DNA of 64,000 bases from Cunninghamella blakesleeana (GCA_017871115.1 JAFCIZ010000001.1:1407501-1471500); one strand, 5' to 3'; positions 51,766 to 63,466 are shown, counted from the first letter of the stretch. A program made the numbers and translations. Notes: generated from the letters alone by a model not told the origin.

Positions 51766-52514
51766 AAAAAAATTTGCAGGTAAGAGAAAAGTATGGAAAA
51801 ACTGTAAAGAAATATAAAATGAATCTGAGTTTTAATATTATAAAAATTCTAAACTTCGATTTCACAGTTGTTAACCCAAGGGAGTTTTTTTTTACTGTTA
51901 ATTTTTAAAATATATATAAATTACATTTTAATAAAATAAAATATCATATTATCATAAATGGTTTAGTAAACAAACGGCGTATGTCGGGTCAATCAACCTC
52001 CTATTTATGAAGAATTTTCACAAACACAGAAAAAAAAGATCATTGTCTCTAGATCAATAAAAAAATCACTAATTTGTCACTCTTTTTTTATTTATGGCGA
52101 TAATATACACATTTTTTAACGACCTTGAATAATCAAAAACAATATAAAAAGCAATTATCATTTTATTTTAATTTGCTTCATTTTATATAATAATAATAAT
52201 GTAACAAAAATATTTGTTAATTAAACAGACATGATTTTTTTTAACTAACTATAAAAAGCTATTTTTTTTAATATATAAACTTTATTTTTATTTTTTAATA
52301 GAATAGGACCGATGAAGAAAGTTAAAATGACACACTTCCAGCCAACAGTACATATTTGACAACAATAATTTTTTTTAAAAAGAAAAACAATGACAACTAA
52401 TAATGATAATCAAGCATACATATATTTTATTTTATTGAAACAATCAATTGTATATTAACAACAAAAATACATATGTAAAATAAAAAGAAAAAGTGGATAG
52501 TATAATGGATTTTT
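51766..52514. other. Intergenic spacer
   Basis: 749 bp of A/T-rich sequence between two minus-strand genes. No coding or RNA feature recognised. Confidence 0.55.
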
Positions 52515-53195
52515 TTAATCAAGTTCAGCCCAAGCTTTTACTTCATTGGTCACATAAGATAAAACTTTGCATTTCTTTTGTTTCACGGTAACATGTTCAG
52601 GGATGATTTTTTCCAATTTTTTATAAGCTTCAAATTGTAAAACAAAGAAATCTAATTGACAATCATCAAAGGACCAGCCTTCATCATCTACACGAACGCA
52701 GCCATTATGAACTTTGCCATCAGGTAATTTGACACCATCCAATTCTTTTACATAAACAGTTTCACCGACATCAAGGTCATTGGAAGCTACACTGACCCAA
52801 GGTTCTAAGGCAATATCATCATCAGATCCCAATCCATAAGGCGTCTTTTTACGATTGACTTCTAAAAAGGTGTTCTTATTAGAATCTAAATTGACCATTT
52901 TTCCATTTTTGAGTAAACCAGTACCTTCCATTTGGAATTTCTATAACGAAAGAAAATAAAATAATAAAAGAGAATATAGATTAGTATAAATTATTTTAAT
53001 AAAAAAGAGTAACAATAATATTTTTATTAAAAAAATGAAAATAACTTACTTCATAAGTATGCTTATCAACCTTAGCGATGGTTTTGCCATGTTTATTTTT
53101 TATAGTTTTTGATTTGGGACCACTTAATGTAATATCATCGCCATCATTAGTCATATCTTTATCACCTTGCTTAGGAATCCAATATCTTTATTTAA

Positions 53196-53231
<36 letters not shown>

Positions 53232-53430
53232 TAAATTAATAAATCAATTGATATATTTACATTATTATTATTACAATTCAAAAATTATCAACTTACTGAG
53301 TAAAAGTTGCATGCTTATAACAGCTTTTTAATCTTTTTTCAAGAGGAGCTCTTTTTGCAAGAGGAGCAGCTGATGATGACATGATAAAAAGGGTTAAAGA
53401 AAAAAGGATAGCAAAAAAAGTTTGTTTCAT
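52515..53430 (-). CDS. Secreted protein with 3D/double-psi beta-barrel-like domain
   Basis: Three exons on the minus strand: 53430-53297, 53185-53050 and 52940-52515, giving 231 residues. A typical signal peptide (MKQTFFAILFSLTLFIMSSS, cleavage after AAP or similar) is followed by two KR dibasic sites (LAKRAPLEKR), suggesting Kex2-type processing. The mature part begins CYKHATFTQYWIPKQ and contains VYVKELDGVKLPDGKVHNGC, then VRVDDEGWSFDDCQLDFFV. This D-x2-G followed by a (L/I)DFFV end matches the 3D signature of double-psi beta-barrel proteins (MltA, RlpA and expansin-related folds). In fungi such proteins are often wall-associated or released. Four to five cysteines could form disulphides. 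The substrate is unknown; it is not similar enough to call a named enzyme. Exon 2 uses an AAG acceptor. Confidence 0.75.
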
Positions 53431-55347
53431 AGTTATAAGAATAAAATATAGGAATAGAAAAAAAAAGTATATATAAAGATTGGAATGAGTTTTTTCTATG
53501 TAAAAGTGAACGGAATGGGGGATTTTTTTTTATAAAAAGAGAACCTGCTCAAATAAAAATAAAATAAATAGATGTATATATATATATAAATGAAAGCGAT
53601 CAACGCAAAATAAAAAAAAATACAATATGTATAGAAAGAGAAAGAGAGAGAGAGAGAGTTTTTTATATAATGAGGTAAAGAAGAAAGAAAAAAAAAGGTA
53701 AAAAATGAAAAAAAGGGAGAATCATTTATAGAAAAAAAAAAAATTAACTTTGCGTACCTATATTGAAAAATTATATTTACTTTAATGAAATTACTTTCTA
53801 TGGAAAGTAATCTGGACGGACTATTAAATAAAGTCAATTTTGCCCTTTTTAATGCTTTAACCAAATCACTATTGTCGTACAAATTCAAGAAATAAAAAAA
53901 AATGCTCAAGTTAACGTAGGACTAACGTGGCTTTTTAGAGTACTAAGTCATATTAGTCAAGTCCTCCTAATCACCATCATCAGCGTGCATGATTAAAAAA
54001 TTCTTTATTATGTTGGACATTTATTCATCTTGTACTCACTTTTTAACATCCTTAACAAGTAATTACCATTTATTAGGAGTAACCATGGTAGTAAAATAAA
54101 TAAACAAATATTAAATATCGTTATCATTTTATATTTACAATAATAAAAAAAAGGGAGCAAGAAAAACAGAAAAAAAAGTCAATCTTTTTCTTTTTTACTA
54201 AGTATATTAAAAAAATATTCATCCTTTACGTAAAAAAAAGGAACTCCGACGCATTAATACGTGGAAAAAAAAATTGAAATTGATTGAAAACTTCTTTAAC
54301 AATTAACATTATCACCAATTAAAGTATTTTTTTTTTTTTTTTTTTTAAAATAATCCTCTCAGATGGTTACATTTATTCTTAACCAGGTGATTTTATTTTT
54401 TTTGGCTATCTTTTTCGCACTTTTAAAAACTTTTTTTTTAAATATCTATTTATTTAATTTTTTTTTTTACCATATTTAAACTTATGTTTACGTATTTTTT
54501 ATTATATAATAAATAATAAACTCCATTCCAGGACCAATGGTTTTATTAATTAAAGAAATATAAATGGTTATATCTTCATTAAAAAATTGATGATTTGTTT
54601 ATGTTGATAAGATCAAGTTATTGTTCTTGAATTTCTACCAGATTTTTTGTTTAGAAAAAGACCGAGAACTTAGGTTTAATATATAAAAATCAACCTTGTT
54701 ATCATCATTATCCTCATCTTCCCCCTACTTCTCTTTTATAGAATTGATTGATTAGATAAAATAAAATTCAGTACATATGTAGCAATTGAAAAATAACTCG
54801 AGGATTTCTTTTTCATTAACAACGATAAAAAAAGTAAATAAATAGAAGTTTCCATTTTATTTTTATATTTCTTGGAAGTAACATAAAAGAAGAATGAAAA
54901 ATAATATAAAATGAGAATGAAAAAAAAAAAAAAAATTGACCATTTCCAAATACATCAAAAAGCGCGATTAAAAAAAAAATGATATCATTACAAAGACCGA
55001 TAATCTAGCATTATTAACTTCAACAAGTCAAACCAATCAAAATAATTTTCTAGTTATTATTTTGAAACAATGAAAACAAAATTAAACTGTGTTTTTTTAA
55101 AATGAAATAGTAGAAATGATCAACATTATCACAGTAATAAAGTTCTGTGTATATAATAATAGTAATGTAATAAAAAAAAAGCGATGTAATTATATTGTAA
55201 ATGAATTATTAACAAAATAAGAATTTACAAGTTTATATACATAAGTACGGGTATTTATTAAAATAGGTAATAATTTATATAAAAGTTGTTATTAATATAT
55301 GATAATTATAATTACGATGATCGTAGTGTATAACATGTAATACTTAA
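53431..55347. other. 1.9-kb gene-free region
   Basis: Longest gene-poor stretch in the window. Contains a GA-rich tract (53635-53660), an exon-like fragment on the minus strand (53781-53900) and several poly-T/poly-A tracts (for example T20A4 near 54327-54350). No complete gene could be built. Confidence 0.5.
53781..53900 (-). other. Possible coding fragment or orphan exon
   Basis: On the minus strand a frame of ordinary composition reads NLYDNSDLVKALKRAKLTL, then FNSPSRLLSIESNFIK, and stops at a good GTAAAT donor. No start codon or partner exon was found. It could be an unannotated exon of a degraded gene. Confidence 0.18.
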
Positions 55348-56598
55348 TTAAAAACTAGAAAGTGAAGTAGTGGATAAAGAGTCCTTTTGTTGCTGTTGAT
55401 CTTCTTCTTCTTCTTCAATTAAAGGTGGAGTAGGTAAATCAGAAGCTATTTTAAAACCATAGATTTTTGGAATATAAAGTTGTTTTTGAGTTGTAGGTAA
55501 AAGAGAAGGGTAAGCTTGTAATAATAAATGTGGAAAGGAAGTACCAAAATAAGCTCCATCTAAATGACAATGTTTTGGTGAAGTTGAGTTATATACATCA
55601 ATACATTGACAACAATATAATTTTATACTTTTGGTTTTAGGTAAATCCGAAACACCAATAGGTAAGAGTGGTTGGTTACAATAATATCTAGGGCAGTATC
55701 CAAATATATTTTTTTTATATTTTATCAACTATATATATAATAATATATATAATAAAAATAAATCAATTAAGCAATCATTCATAATTCATTTTGTTTTTAA
55801 TTCTTATCTTAATAATAATAATTATAATCCAAATAAATAATATTAATTTATTTTATATTATTTACCATTTTAGACATCCCAGAATTAGTAAGAATGAATC
55901 TTGCATGAATTAAACCATATAAATGTCGAGCTGCTTTTTCAATTTCAAATCGAGTATGTTCGTCATATTCACGATAATCTAATAAAAACAGAAAAAAAGG
56001 AAAAAAAAGAGAAACAAGTACATGTGTTAAGTTGTTTATTCATTCATTTAATTCTTCAATTTTTTATATCCATTTTTTTTATCATTACTAATTTTTTTTT
56101 TTTATTTACCAAACTGATCCGTCATTAAATCTAACGCTTCATTAAAATAACGAGGTACATATTCATTCAGTTTATACAAATTAAATCGATCCAAGATATA
56201 ACTTTCATCTATTTTACAAAGATAATCGTTGCCATTTAAATTAAGAAATCGATCTACCCAAAATTTTACAAGATGTTTATGAATTCGGCTATCTGTACTA
56301 CATGAGCTGGCCGATGTTATAGTATGGCTTCCTCCTCCAGTACTTTTCATATTTTGATCTAAAATAAAAATAAGGATAAAAATGGTAAATAATATAAGTG
56401 TTAGTATATCGTTTTTTATTGTTATTACTAATATTATTATTGTCATTATAACTATTGTATATCCTTTTCTTCTTGTTCATATGAATTACATTTATTTGAC
56501 TTGACACTTGATTGTGAAGAAGAATGCTTTTTTTCAAATAAAGTAGTAAACCATTGTGATATAGAAAAATCAGCGGTTGGTGTAAATGGTACAGACAT
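55348..56598 (-). CDS. CKB1: Casein kinase 2 regulatory (beta) subunit
   Basis: Four exons on the minus strand: 56598-56490, 56358-56110, 55978-55866 and 55728-55348, giving 283 residues. Landmarks are FWVDRFLNLNGNDYLCKIDES, ILDRFNLYKLNEYVPRY (given as separate short segments), ALDLMTDQF, the AARHLYGLIHARFILTNSGM helix and a zinc-binding region, GYCPRYYCNQPLLPIGVSD with the second pair in KLYCCQCIDVY, then HLDGAYFGTSFPHLLL. These are the dimerisation and zinc motifs of CK2 beta, which dimerises through Zn(Cys)4 and docks two catalytic subunits. The N-terminus carries an unusual Ser-rich extension of about 60 residues. The exon 1 donor is uncertain (GTAATT chosen; a GTGTCA site upstream would also keep frame). 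The tail is acidic and Gln-rich. The yeast-style symbol is by analogy; the Ckb1/Ckb2 split is not resolved. Confidence 0.9.
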
Positions 56599-57287
56599 AA
56601 TATATCTATATTATTGATTCATAAAACGGTATTAATTTGTTTTGTTTTTAAATGTATAAATATATGAGAAAAAGAGAGAGGGAGAGAAAAAAAAACGAGT
56701 GTGGGGAAAAATGAATTTAAAAAAAAATCAGTTTAGTTTTTTTTAATATGTGACAAAACTCGTGATCCGTCGCTCACATTCTTTTTTGTTTTATTACCTT
56801 TTATATATATGCTTTTTTATAACAATGTTTTGAAGAATAATAATGTTTAGAGAATCATGAATATAAATATATAAATATTATAAATTATATATATGTATAT
56901 TTCTGTTTAAAAAAGAACGATAAATACGAGTATACAATAAAACGTATATTAATAAAGTATAATGAATAAATTTGGTTTTAATAAAATAAAAATAAAAACT
57001 TGTGTTTAATACTCTTTTTCCCACAGCTCTTTAGTAAATGAAGAAAAAGAGAGAAAGAAGAGAATAGAGAATCGATTTATATATTTTATTATGTATATAT
57101 ATCCTTTTAATATTTTTTTTTATGCCATTTCATAATAATATTTACTTCCTCCCTACTTTATCCCGAAAATTTATGCATATATCTTCTATATAACAACATG
57201 GGTAAGTGTATAAGTGTATGTATATGGTTAAAACAATTATAGTTATATTTATTTTGGATCATGTAAATATATACATATATATAAATG
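56599..57287. other. Intergenic spacer, CK2-beta promoter side
   Basis: 689 bp between the CK2-beta start and the stop of the next minus-strand gene. A/T-rich, no gene recognised. Confidence 0.55.
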
Positions 57288-57576
57288 TTATGTTGATTTT
57301 TTGTCCTTATCCTTATTACTATCCTTATTATTACTATTATTATTATCATCATCATCCTCTTCATCTTCATCGTCCACAACAAATACTACTGGTTTTTTAG
57401 TTGATGGCTGTTGTTGTTGTTGCTGTGAAGGTGCTTCTTGGAGAGCACCAAATTCTTCTTCATCATCTTCTTCTTCCATTCGGTTTTGTTGTACATCTTC
57501 TTCATTTTCGTCTTCATGATATCTATCCATAGATGCTCTTACAAATGATCTTTGATTGCCTCCTATTTATAAACAT

Positions 57577-57607
<31 letters not shown>

Positions 57608-58061
57608 CATATATATGGTGATGTTAGTATAATCGATCTCTTTGTTTTATTTTTAATTTATATATATATTCGTGTAAGTATATATCGATATTTATGACTA
57701 AATCTATTTCATTCACTTACTATGACTTCCAATTCGTTCTTCTTCATCATCGTCTTCTTGATCACTGTAATCATTTAATAACCCTTGTCTTGATTCCTCG
57801 TCTTCTGATTCATCATCCTGTTTTCTGTTATATCTACCTCTTTCTGAACGATAACTTTTTCTTAAAGTTAAAGGAAAGCTATATTTATTGGGTACTAATC
57901 GGTTAGCTTTACGAAGGCAAAAACACATACCAACGCCAAGAACAACCACTAATATATACTAAAAGGAAAAAATAAAAATATAATAATGATAATAACAATA
58001 ATAATATACAGAGTAAGAAATTTATTATTGTTATTATTCTTTTCTCCTATAAACAAAATGA

Positions 58062-58099
<38 letters not shown>

Positions 58100-58308
58100 T
58101 TACAATAACAATCATAGAAGGAATATCATAGTGATCTGGTGAATGTACAGGCGGTGGTGAGGATTGTTCTATATGCATTTATAATGTAAATATATACGTA
58201 TTTATAAAAGTTAAAACAATAAAAAATAATATATTTAATATTCTAATATTATATAAATATATATGCGTATATCTAAATGTAAAAGAAAGTAGAATTACGT
58301 GGTTCCAT
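57288..58308 (-). CDS. Single-pass membrane protein with acidic cytosolic tail
   Basis: Four exons on the minus strand: 58308-58299 (10 nt), 58168-58104, 57958-57721 and 57562-57288, giving 195 residues. A short Pro-rich N-terminus (MEPQQSSPPPVHSPDHYD) leads to one hydrophobic helix (IPSMIVIYILVVVLGVGMCF, about residues 19-38) and a basic RKANRLVPNK flank, which suggests the N-terminus is outside or luminal (type III). The remaining 150 residues are hydrophilic and strongly acidic with Asp/Glu runs, a Q6 stretch and a Lys/Asp/Ser/Asn tail. I do not recognise a family. The 10-nt first exon rests on an ATG and a GTAATT donor with frame continuity, so the start is moderately sure. An (AT)n tract fills intron 2. 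Confidence 0.65.
58064..58096. repeat. (TA)n microsatellite in an intron
   Basis: About 33 nt of alternating TA within intron 2 of the acidic membrane-protein gene, adjoining the exon 2 donor region. Confidence 0.9.
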
Positions 58309-58534
58309 ATTTTTAATAAACGTATATAATATAAATTAAAAGAAAAAGAAAAGGAAAAAAAAAAATTCAACAGGAAAAAAAAATATAAAAATGCGATGCA
58401 AAGTAAAAAAAATCCGTTTCCTTTTTTGGACTAAAAAATTAAAGTTTATTAAAATGTGGATAATTGTTTTATTATACAACATGAATTTATTTTATTATTA
58501 TTATTATTATTATTATTAAAATTCTAATATTATT

Positions 58535-61500
58535 TTAAGTAGAGGAGATATCATTGTTTATAATAGAACTCTTATTATTATTATTATTATATTCATGAGT
58601 ATGATAAGTAGATGTAGTAGTAATAGAAGTAGTATTATTATTATTATTTACACTTGTGGTATTATTGTTATTGTCGTTATTATTATTATTATTATTATTA
58701 TTGTTGTTGTTGTTGTTGTTGTTGGAGATATCTTGTAATGAGACTGATTTTCGATTTAAAGATTTTTCAGCAAATAAGCTGGATGAAGAAGAGTTAGAGT
58801 CCATCAAAGGAGGTTTAGGAAATGAAGGTAAAAGTTCAGCTTGTTGTCTAAAATGTAATTTCAAAGCTTCCAACGTTGATTGTTTTTTCCCATCCATATC
58901 TAATTTAATTTTATTTGTTGTAGAAGATAATAATGTTGAGTCTAATTTATGTTTTGTATAAGAAGTGATGGAAGACATGGATTCATGTAAATTTCTTTTT
59001 AATAGTAACCTCTTTTTTATTTTTTCATTCTCTTTTTCATTATCCTGTTGCTGTTGTCTTTGTTGTTCTTTCATTTTTCCATCTGATTCTCTTCTTTTCC
59101 TCTCTTCAGCTTGAGCTACCATAACAGGAGATAAAGTATTCAATGTTCCTCTTGAAAGTGCCAAAAAAACAAATAAGGATATCACCACAATTAATTGCAT
59201 CATGGATATTTTTCTTTCAAAGGAGATTTGGTCCGTTAAGATATTGATTTGGGTTGACATATCTCTTAGATCCGATTCCATTTGCTCTTTTAATTCACCA
59301 TAAGATCGTTCGTACCGACGTTTAATATTATCTATTCGATGACTAGCTGTTTCGTTTAATTTATCTAATATCATGATCAATTGTTCTTGTTGTCGTTTTT
59401 CCATTTCTAAGAAGACATCGTTTAACATATTATTTTGCTCATCTAAATATCGTTGGGATAATGTAGCATTAATTTCCAAGGCATTGATTCGTTTCATAAT
59501 GATTTTATAAATAGACTCTTGAGTTGTTGGTTCTTTGTTAAGCGGTATGATAGGTTTAGGTCGATTATTATTATTATTATTATTGTTGTTGTTGTTGTTA
59601 TTGTTATTGTTGTTAATGTTATTGTTATCTTCTGCATTAATAGATGTAGTTGAGGTAACACTAACTGTTGCTGTTGCTATTTTTTTATTTTCATTATATT
59701 CTGTAAAGGTATCAGTAGTCATAATTTCTGTTGTGCTTATAGTATCTATTATATCAGAGGGAGTGGGTTGAGCAGATGTACTAACTGAAGGTGAGTCTTC
59801 CAGAGAAGATGAAAATGCTGCAGACTCCGATGAATCATCTGTAGATATGGTAGGTTGCTGACTATTATCTTTTGAATTATCCTTTTCTTTCTCTTTTTCT
59901 TTCTCTTCTTGTTTTTCTTCTTCTATTTCAATTTCTTTTTCTTCTTTGCCTTTTTCAGCTGCTGGCGATGTTCTAGATTTATCAGATATTACTGTAGATG
60001 AAGTTTCATTTTGATGATTATCGTGTGTTTCTACTGTAGCTGACTCTATCGGACCTTCTACATTACCGTTCACATAACTATCACTATTATCGTTTTGATT
60101 GTCGTTATTCAAGTTGGTATCATTTTCCTTTTCTTCATTCACATCATGCGTATTATTATTTTCTTGAATATCTTCACTATTATTGTTATTATTATTATTA
60201 TCCGTTGATGACGATGACGAAGGTTCACCGGTAAGAATGGAATCCATAGTATCCAAGGTAATATTAAAAGATGGATGAATAAATATATCGTCTTCACCAT
60301 TTTTATTTACTGTATCAGTCTCTTCTTCTTCGATAAAATTATCCACTTTTGTAGGAAACCATTCAGATGTATTGGTGACTATTTGTGGATGAATAATTTC
60401 TTCGCGTACATCTGCTGGCCATAAATGTTTTTCATCAATTACTTCGATTGAATTTTCACTTGCTAAACCTTCTCTTTCTACAGCATAATAGTATTCCATT
60501 TCGGGCATACCATGAACACGAACCAAAGATAAAGGGCAGTAATATTCATGCCCATAATGAGTCAAGAATTCTATTTTAATGTATTCAAACCATCCGATAC
60601 GATCTTGTACTTTGAATACCTATTTTTTTTCAAAAAAAATAGGTAGATAGTTAAAATAAGATATTATTGTTATCATTAACAATAATTACACAATGCATTA
60701 TTTTTCTTTCTTTCATATCTCATTTTACTCTGTTTTATTTTTAATTTCTATTTTTGTTTTAGTTAGTTTTACCTGTAAATCTCTAGTATTTCTTGCTTTC
60801 CATTGCCCTAAAAGTTTCCAATCATTAGTAGGATAGTTATTAGCCACGTAAACTCGAAAATCTTTAAAAGTGCTTGAAAAAAATTCAAAATTTGCCAACA
60901 CGATAGTATCAATAAGAATTTCTTCGCATAAATTGATAACCACAAATTTATTTGCATGACATTTATTTAATAAATATTGATCCTTGGATTCATACAAAAT
61001 AGATTGAGATCCTCTTGCTTCTTTATTCACATCTCTTACAGAGGCTGCACATATTTGAGCTGCATAATTAAATCGATTTTTTAAGGATTTTAATGGTATT
61101 TTTGCAAAATTATGTTGTTGCTGCTTTTGTTGTTGTTGCTTTTGTGGATTAATATATTCTCCTTCTTCATAATTATTTCCTGTATTTGTATTGATTCCCC
61201 CATTATTATTATTATTATTATTATTATTTTCAAAAACGGATCCAACATCATCTGAAAAATCCCCATCAAGACTATCTATGATTTGTCTACCTTGATGATT
61301 GGTGTTTCTATTTGGTTTTCTTTTCAATTTACTATCGTTATTCTTTTTTTCTTCTGTTTGTCGAATTTTTTTCCGCCATTCTTCAAAGGAAGGAAAAGGC
61401 GCCCTTTTTTGAACAGGTGTTTCAGTTGTATCAGTTGTTATAGTTGTTGTTGTAGTAGTTTCTGTTGTTAAGAAAGTGGAAGTGGATAGAAAAGGGATTG

Positions 61501-61747
61501 AAAAACTGGCTATATCATAATCGTTGTCTGATTTAGATTGAGAGATTTTATCATTTGAAGTAGTTGTTTTTTCTTGTCTATCCTTTTTTAAATAAATACT
61601 ATCTTTGTTAGTATTATCTAACCAGGTCACGGTATCAGCTGGACAAGTTGTTAGAAAAGGTGTTCCCAAGTTTGTGCATTTTAAATTTTGTGAAAATATA
61701 GGCGTAAATAAAATACTATATACAAATAAATAGAATGGCCAGTACAT
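58535..61747 (-). CDS. SLP1: ER SUN-domain protein (Slp1/SUCO type)
   Basis: Two exons on the minus strand: 61747-60773 and 60619-58535, giving 1,019 residues. A signal peptide (MYWPFYLFVYSILFTPIFSQ) is followed by a Thr/Ser/Asn-rich linker with a conserved PFPSFEEWRKKI segment. The Slp1-type SUN domain follows (about 235-390): NRFNYAAQICAASVRDVNKE, QSILYESKDQYLLNKC, FVVINLCEEILIDTIVLANF, DFRVYVAN and GWFEYIKIEFLTHYGHEYYC, ending PLSLVRVHG. A disordered acidic region, a coiled coil (about 690-780), a membrane helix (MQLIVVISLFVFLALS) and a basic tail complete it. The order matches yeast Slp1 and animal SUCO/OPT, which with Emp65 bind and protect folding membrane proteins in the ER. Intron 1 ends in a perfect palindrome (60618-60644). 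Long poly-Asn tracts are encoded by AAT/AAC. Confidence 0.88.
60618..60644. repeat. Perfect 13-bp inverted repeat across a splice acceptor
   Basis: ACCTATTTTTTTT, one C, then AAAAAAAATAGGT. On the transcribed (minus) strand it spans the U-tract and the TAG acceptor of the only intron of the Slp1 gene. Confidence 0.9.
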
Positions 61748-62392
61748 AGATTATTTAAGTTTTTTCTTTTTTTTAATATTAAAATAATAAAAAAAAAAAC
61801 AGTTGACGGAAATGAGAGAAAAAAGGAATGAATATAAATATTTAATCAAATATATTAAGCATATAAATATAATGAGAAAAAATAAAAGAAAAAGAAAGAA
61901 AGCAAAAGAAAGAGAGGGAAAAAGAAAATAAGAAAAAAAAAAAAGATATAGTTTTTTTTTTCAAAATCAGCTGTTATGCTCGCCATACACGTATAAGCAT
62001 TTTTTTTTCTACTTAAGGATATACTAATCAAAGTGCTACTTGTTTATAATAATAAATTGTGAACCTTTATAAAATTATATTTTATTTCCATCCGATATTA
62101 TATTTTTTAAATAGTACAACAACTTTATTATTTTATTTTTATTATTCTATGAATAAAATCAATATTATAAGTTAACTATTACGTATATTTCATTATACTA
62201 TAAAAATCATATTAAAAAAAAGGATGGAAATATATGCATATAAAAAATAATGAGAATAGTTCTCTAGCAAAGAATATATAATTTTTTTAAAACTCAGTTT
62301 TTTTTAAAATACTGAGTTTGACTTTTTTTTATTTTTTTACTCTCTTTCCTTTATTAAAAAAATAGATATAAATTATTCTTCCTAAAATAGCT
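61748..62392. promoter_or_regulatory. Divergent promoter, Slp1 and gene at 62393
   Basis: 645 bp between opposed starts; A/G-rich near Slp1 (61860-61945). Contains a 9-bp inverted repeat at 62290-62319, about 75 bp before the plus-strand ATG, then a T-rich leader. Confidence 0.5.
62290..62319. promoter_or_regulatory. Inverted repeat AAACTCAGT/ACTGAGTTT in promoter
   Basis: Nine-bp perfect arms separated by a 12-nt T8-AAAAT-like spacer. Could be a dyad binding site for a dimeric factor or an RNA hairpin in the 5' leader of the plus-strand gene. Confidence 0.5.
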
Positions 62393-63466
62393 ATGGCTAA
62401 CAGCGCATGGGGAGTACCTATACCCGAAGACAAAGACTATGATCAAGAGAGTGGATCAGAATATGATTCATATGAATCTGACTCTTATAGTGAAGATGCA
62501 GACGATGACTATGGAGAATTACAAATGTCGAGTTGGGGAAATCAAAGCACTTCAGCACCACAACAAACTGCTTCTTTTGATGTACCTATTACTGATTGGC
62601 ATAAACTTATGGATCCTTCTGTACAAATAAAGGCTGGAGAGATTGGATCGGGTGGTTTACATCGTCAAGGAAAAAATTATAAACCTGTGGATGAACAAGC
62701 TATTTTAAATCAACGTTTAAAAGGAACACCTGTTCCTAGCGGTAGTAAAAGTAAGAAAAAGGGAAGTAGTAAAAAGAAATCTGGCAATAGTGATCCCTCA
62801 GTATCTTCTGTTCCTAAAAAAAAAAAAAAAAAATCCACTACACTACGTCCTCCTTCATCAAGTGCTGTTCGATCCCGTCTTCCTTTAAGCAATTCAGTCT
62901 GGGGTGGCTCTGAATTAGCGTCTACTCCTTTCTGGGAAACTTCTGGATCTGGTGCCTCTAAATATGCTACAAATCGAACAGCCGCTACTACTTCTACTCA
63001 AAGACAACAACAATATCCTCCTTCACATACTTCCAAACAACATGATTCTCAACGAAAATCGCTATCACCACATAGTAATCATCGCGAACCAAAATATCAG
63101 CCCTCATCGGCCAAGGTTAATCAACCTACACCTGTACGATCAGCATCAAAACCTTTCCTTGGATCAGCTTCTTCAAAATACGCCAATAGTTCAACAACTA
63201 ATTCGACTTCATTATCAGAGAAACATAAAGTACTTCCACTTCTTCCATCTAAAGAAGCCGTTTTGAAATTAAATATTGAAATTACCCCAGGTATTAGTGC
63301 TGTTTTGGATATTTATGAAACAAATGATTACAAAAAATTAGTTAGAGAATTTGGTGAAAAGCATCATCTAAAGATATCAGAGGAAGCTGAAAATGCTTTT
63401 GCTGAAAAAATAAGTGTGTTGATCAAGAATGTTAATAGAAGCGTGCATATTAATGAATTGGATTAA
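62393..63466 (+). CDS. Uncharacterised intronless protein, acidic N-terminus and small conserved-looking C-terminal domain
   Basis: The only single-exon gene in the window, 357 residues from an ATG at 62393. The N-terminus (MANSAWGVPIPEDKDYDQES) is followed by a Tyr/Ser/Asp-rich acidic stretch. Residues about 55-105 (SFDVPITDWHKLMDPSVQI, then GLHRQGKNYKPVDEQAILNQ) and the last 70 (LKLNIEITPGISAVLDIYET, then YKKLVREFGEKHHLKIS and NAFAEKISVLIKN) look folded; the latter has the pattern of a small ubiquitin-like or PFU-like module with strand, PG turn, acidic E-x-D and an FxxxH helix. The middle is Ser/Lys-rich with a K6 run and the rest is disordered. No named family is recognised. It shares a promoter region with Slp1. 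Confidence 0.7.
   Translation: MANSAWGVPIPEDKDYDQESGSEYDSYESDSYSEDADDDYGELQMSSWGNQSTSAPQQTASFDVPITDWHKLMDPSVQIKAGEIGSGGLHRQGKNYKPVDEQAILNQRLKGTPVPSGSKSKKKGSSKKKSGNSDPSVSSVPKKKKKKSTTLRPPSSSAVRSRLPLSNSVWGGSELASTPFWETSGSGASKYATNRTAATTSTQRQQQYPPSHTSKQHDSQRKSLSPHSNHREPKYQPSSAKVNQPTPVRSASKPFLGSASSKYANSSTTNSTSLSEKHKVLPLLPSKEAVLKLNIEITPGISAVLDIYETNDYKKLVREFGEKHHLKISEEAENAFAEKISVLIKNVNRSVHINELD

Noticed and set aside
53496..53909. 137-codon frame on the minus strand as a full gene
   Set aside because: Only its first third has normal composition; the rest is Phe/Tyr/Ile-rich shadow, it lacks an ATG, and a donor interrupts it. Kept only as a possible fragment.
58656..58961. Leu-rich plus-strand frames opposite poly-Asn tracts of Slp1 (also 59535-59771)
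   Set aside because: They are antisense readings of AAT/AAC repeats.
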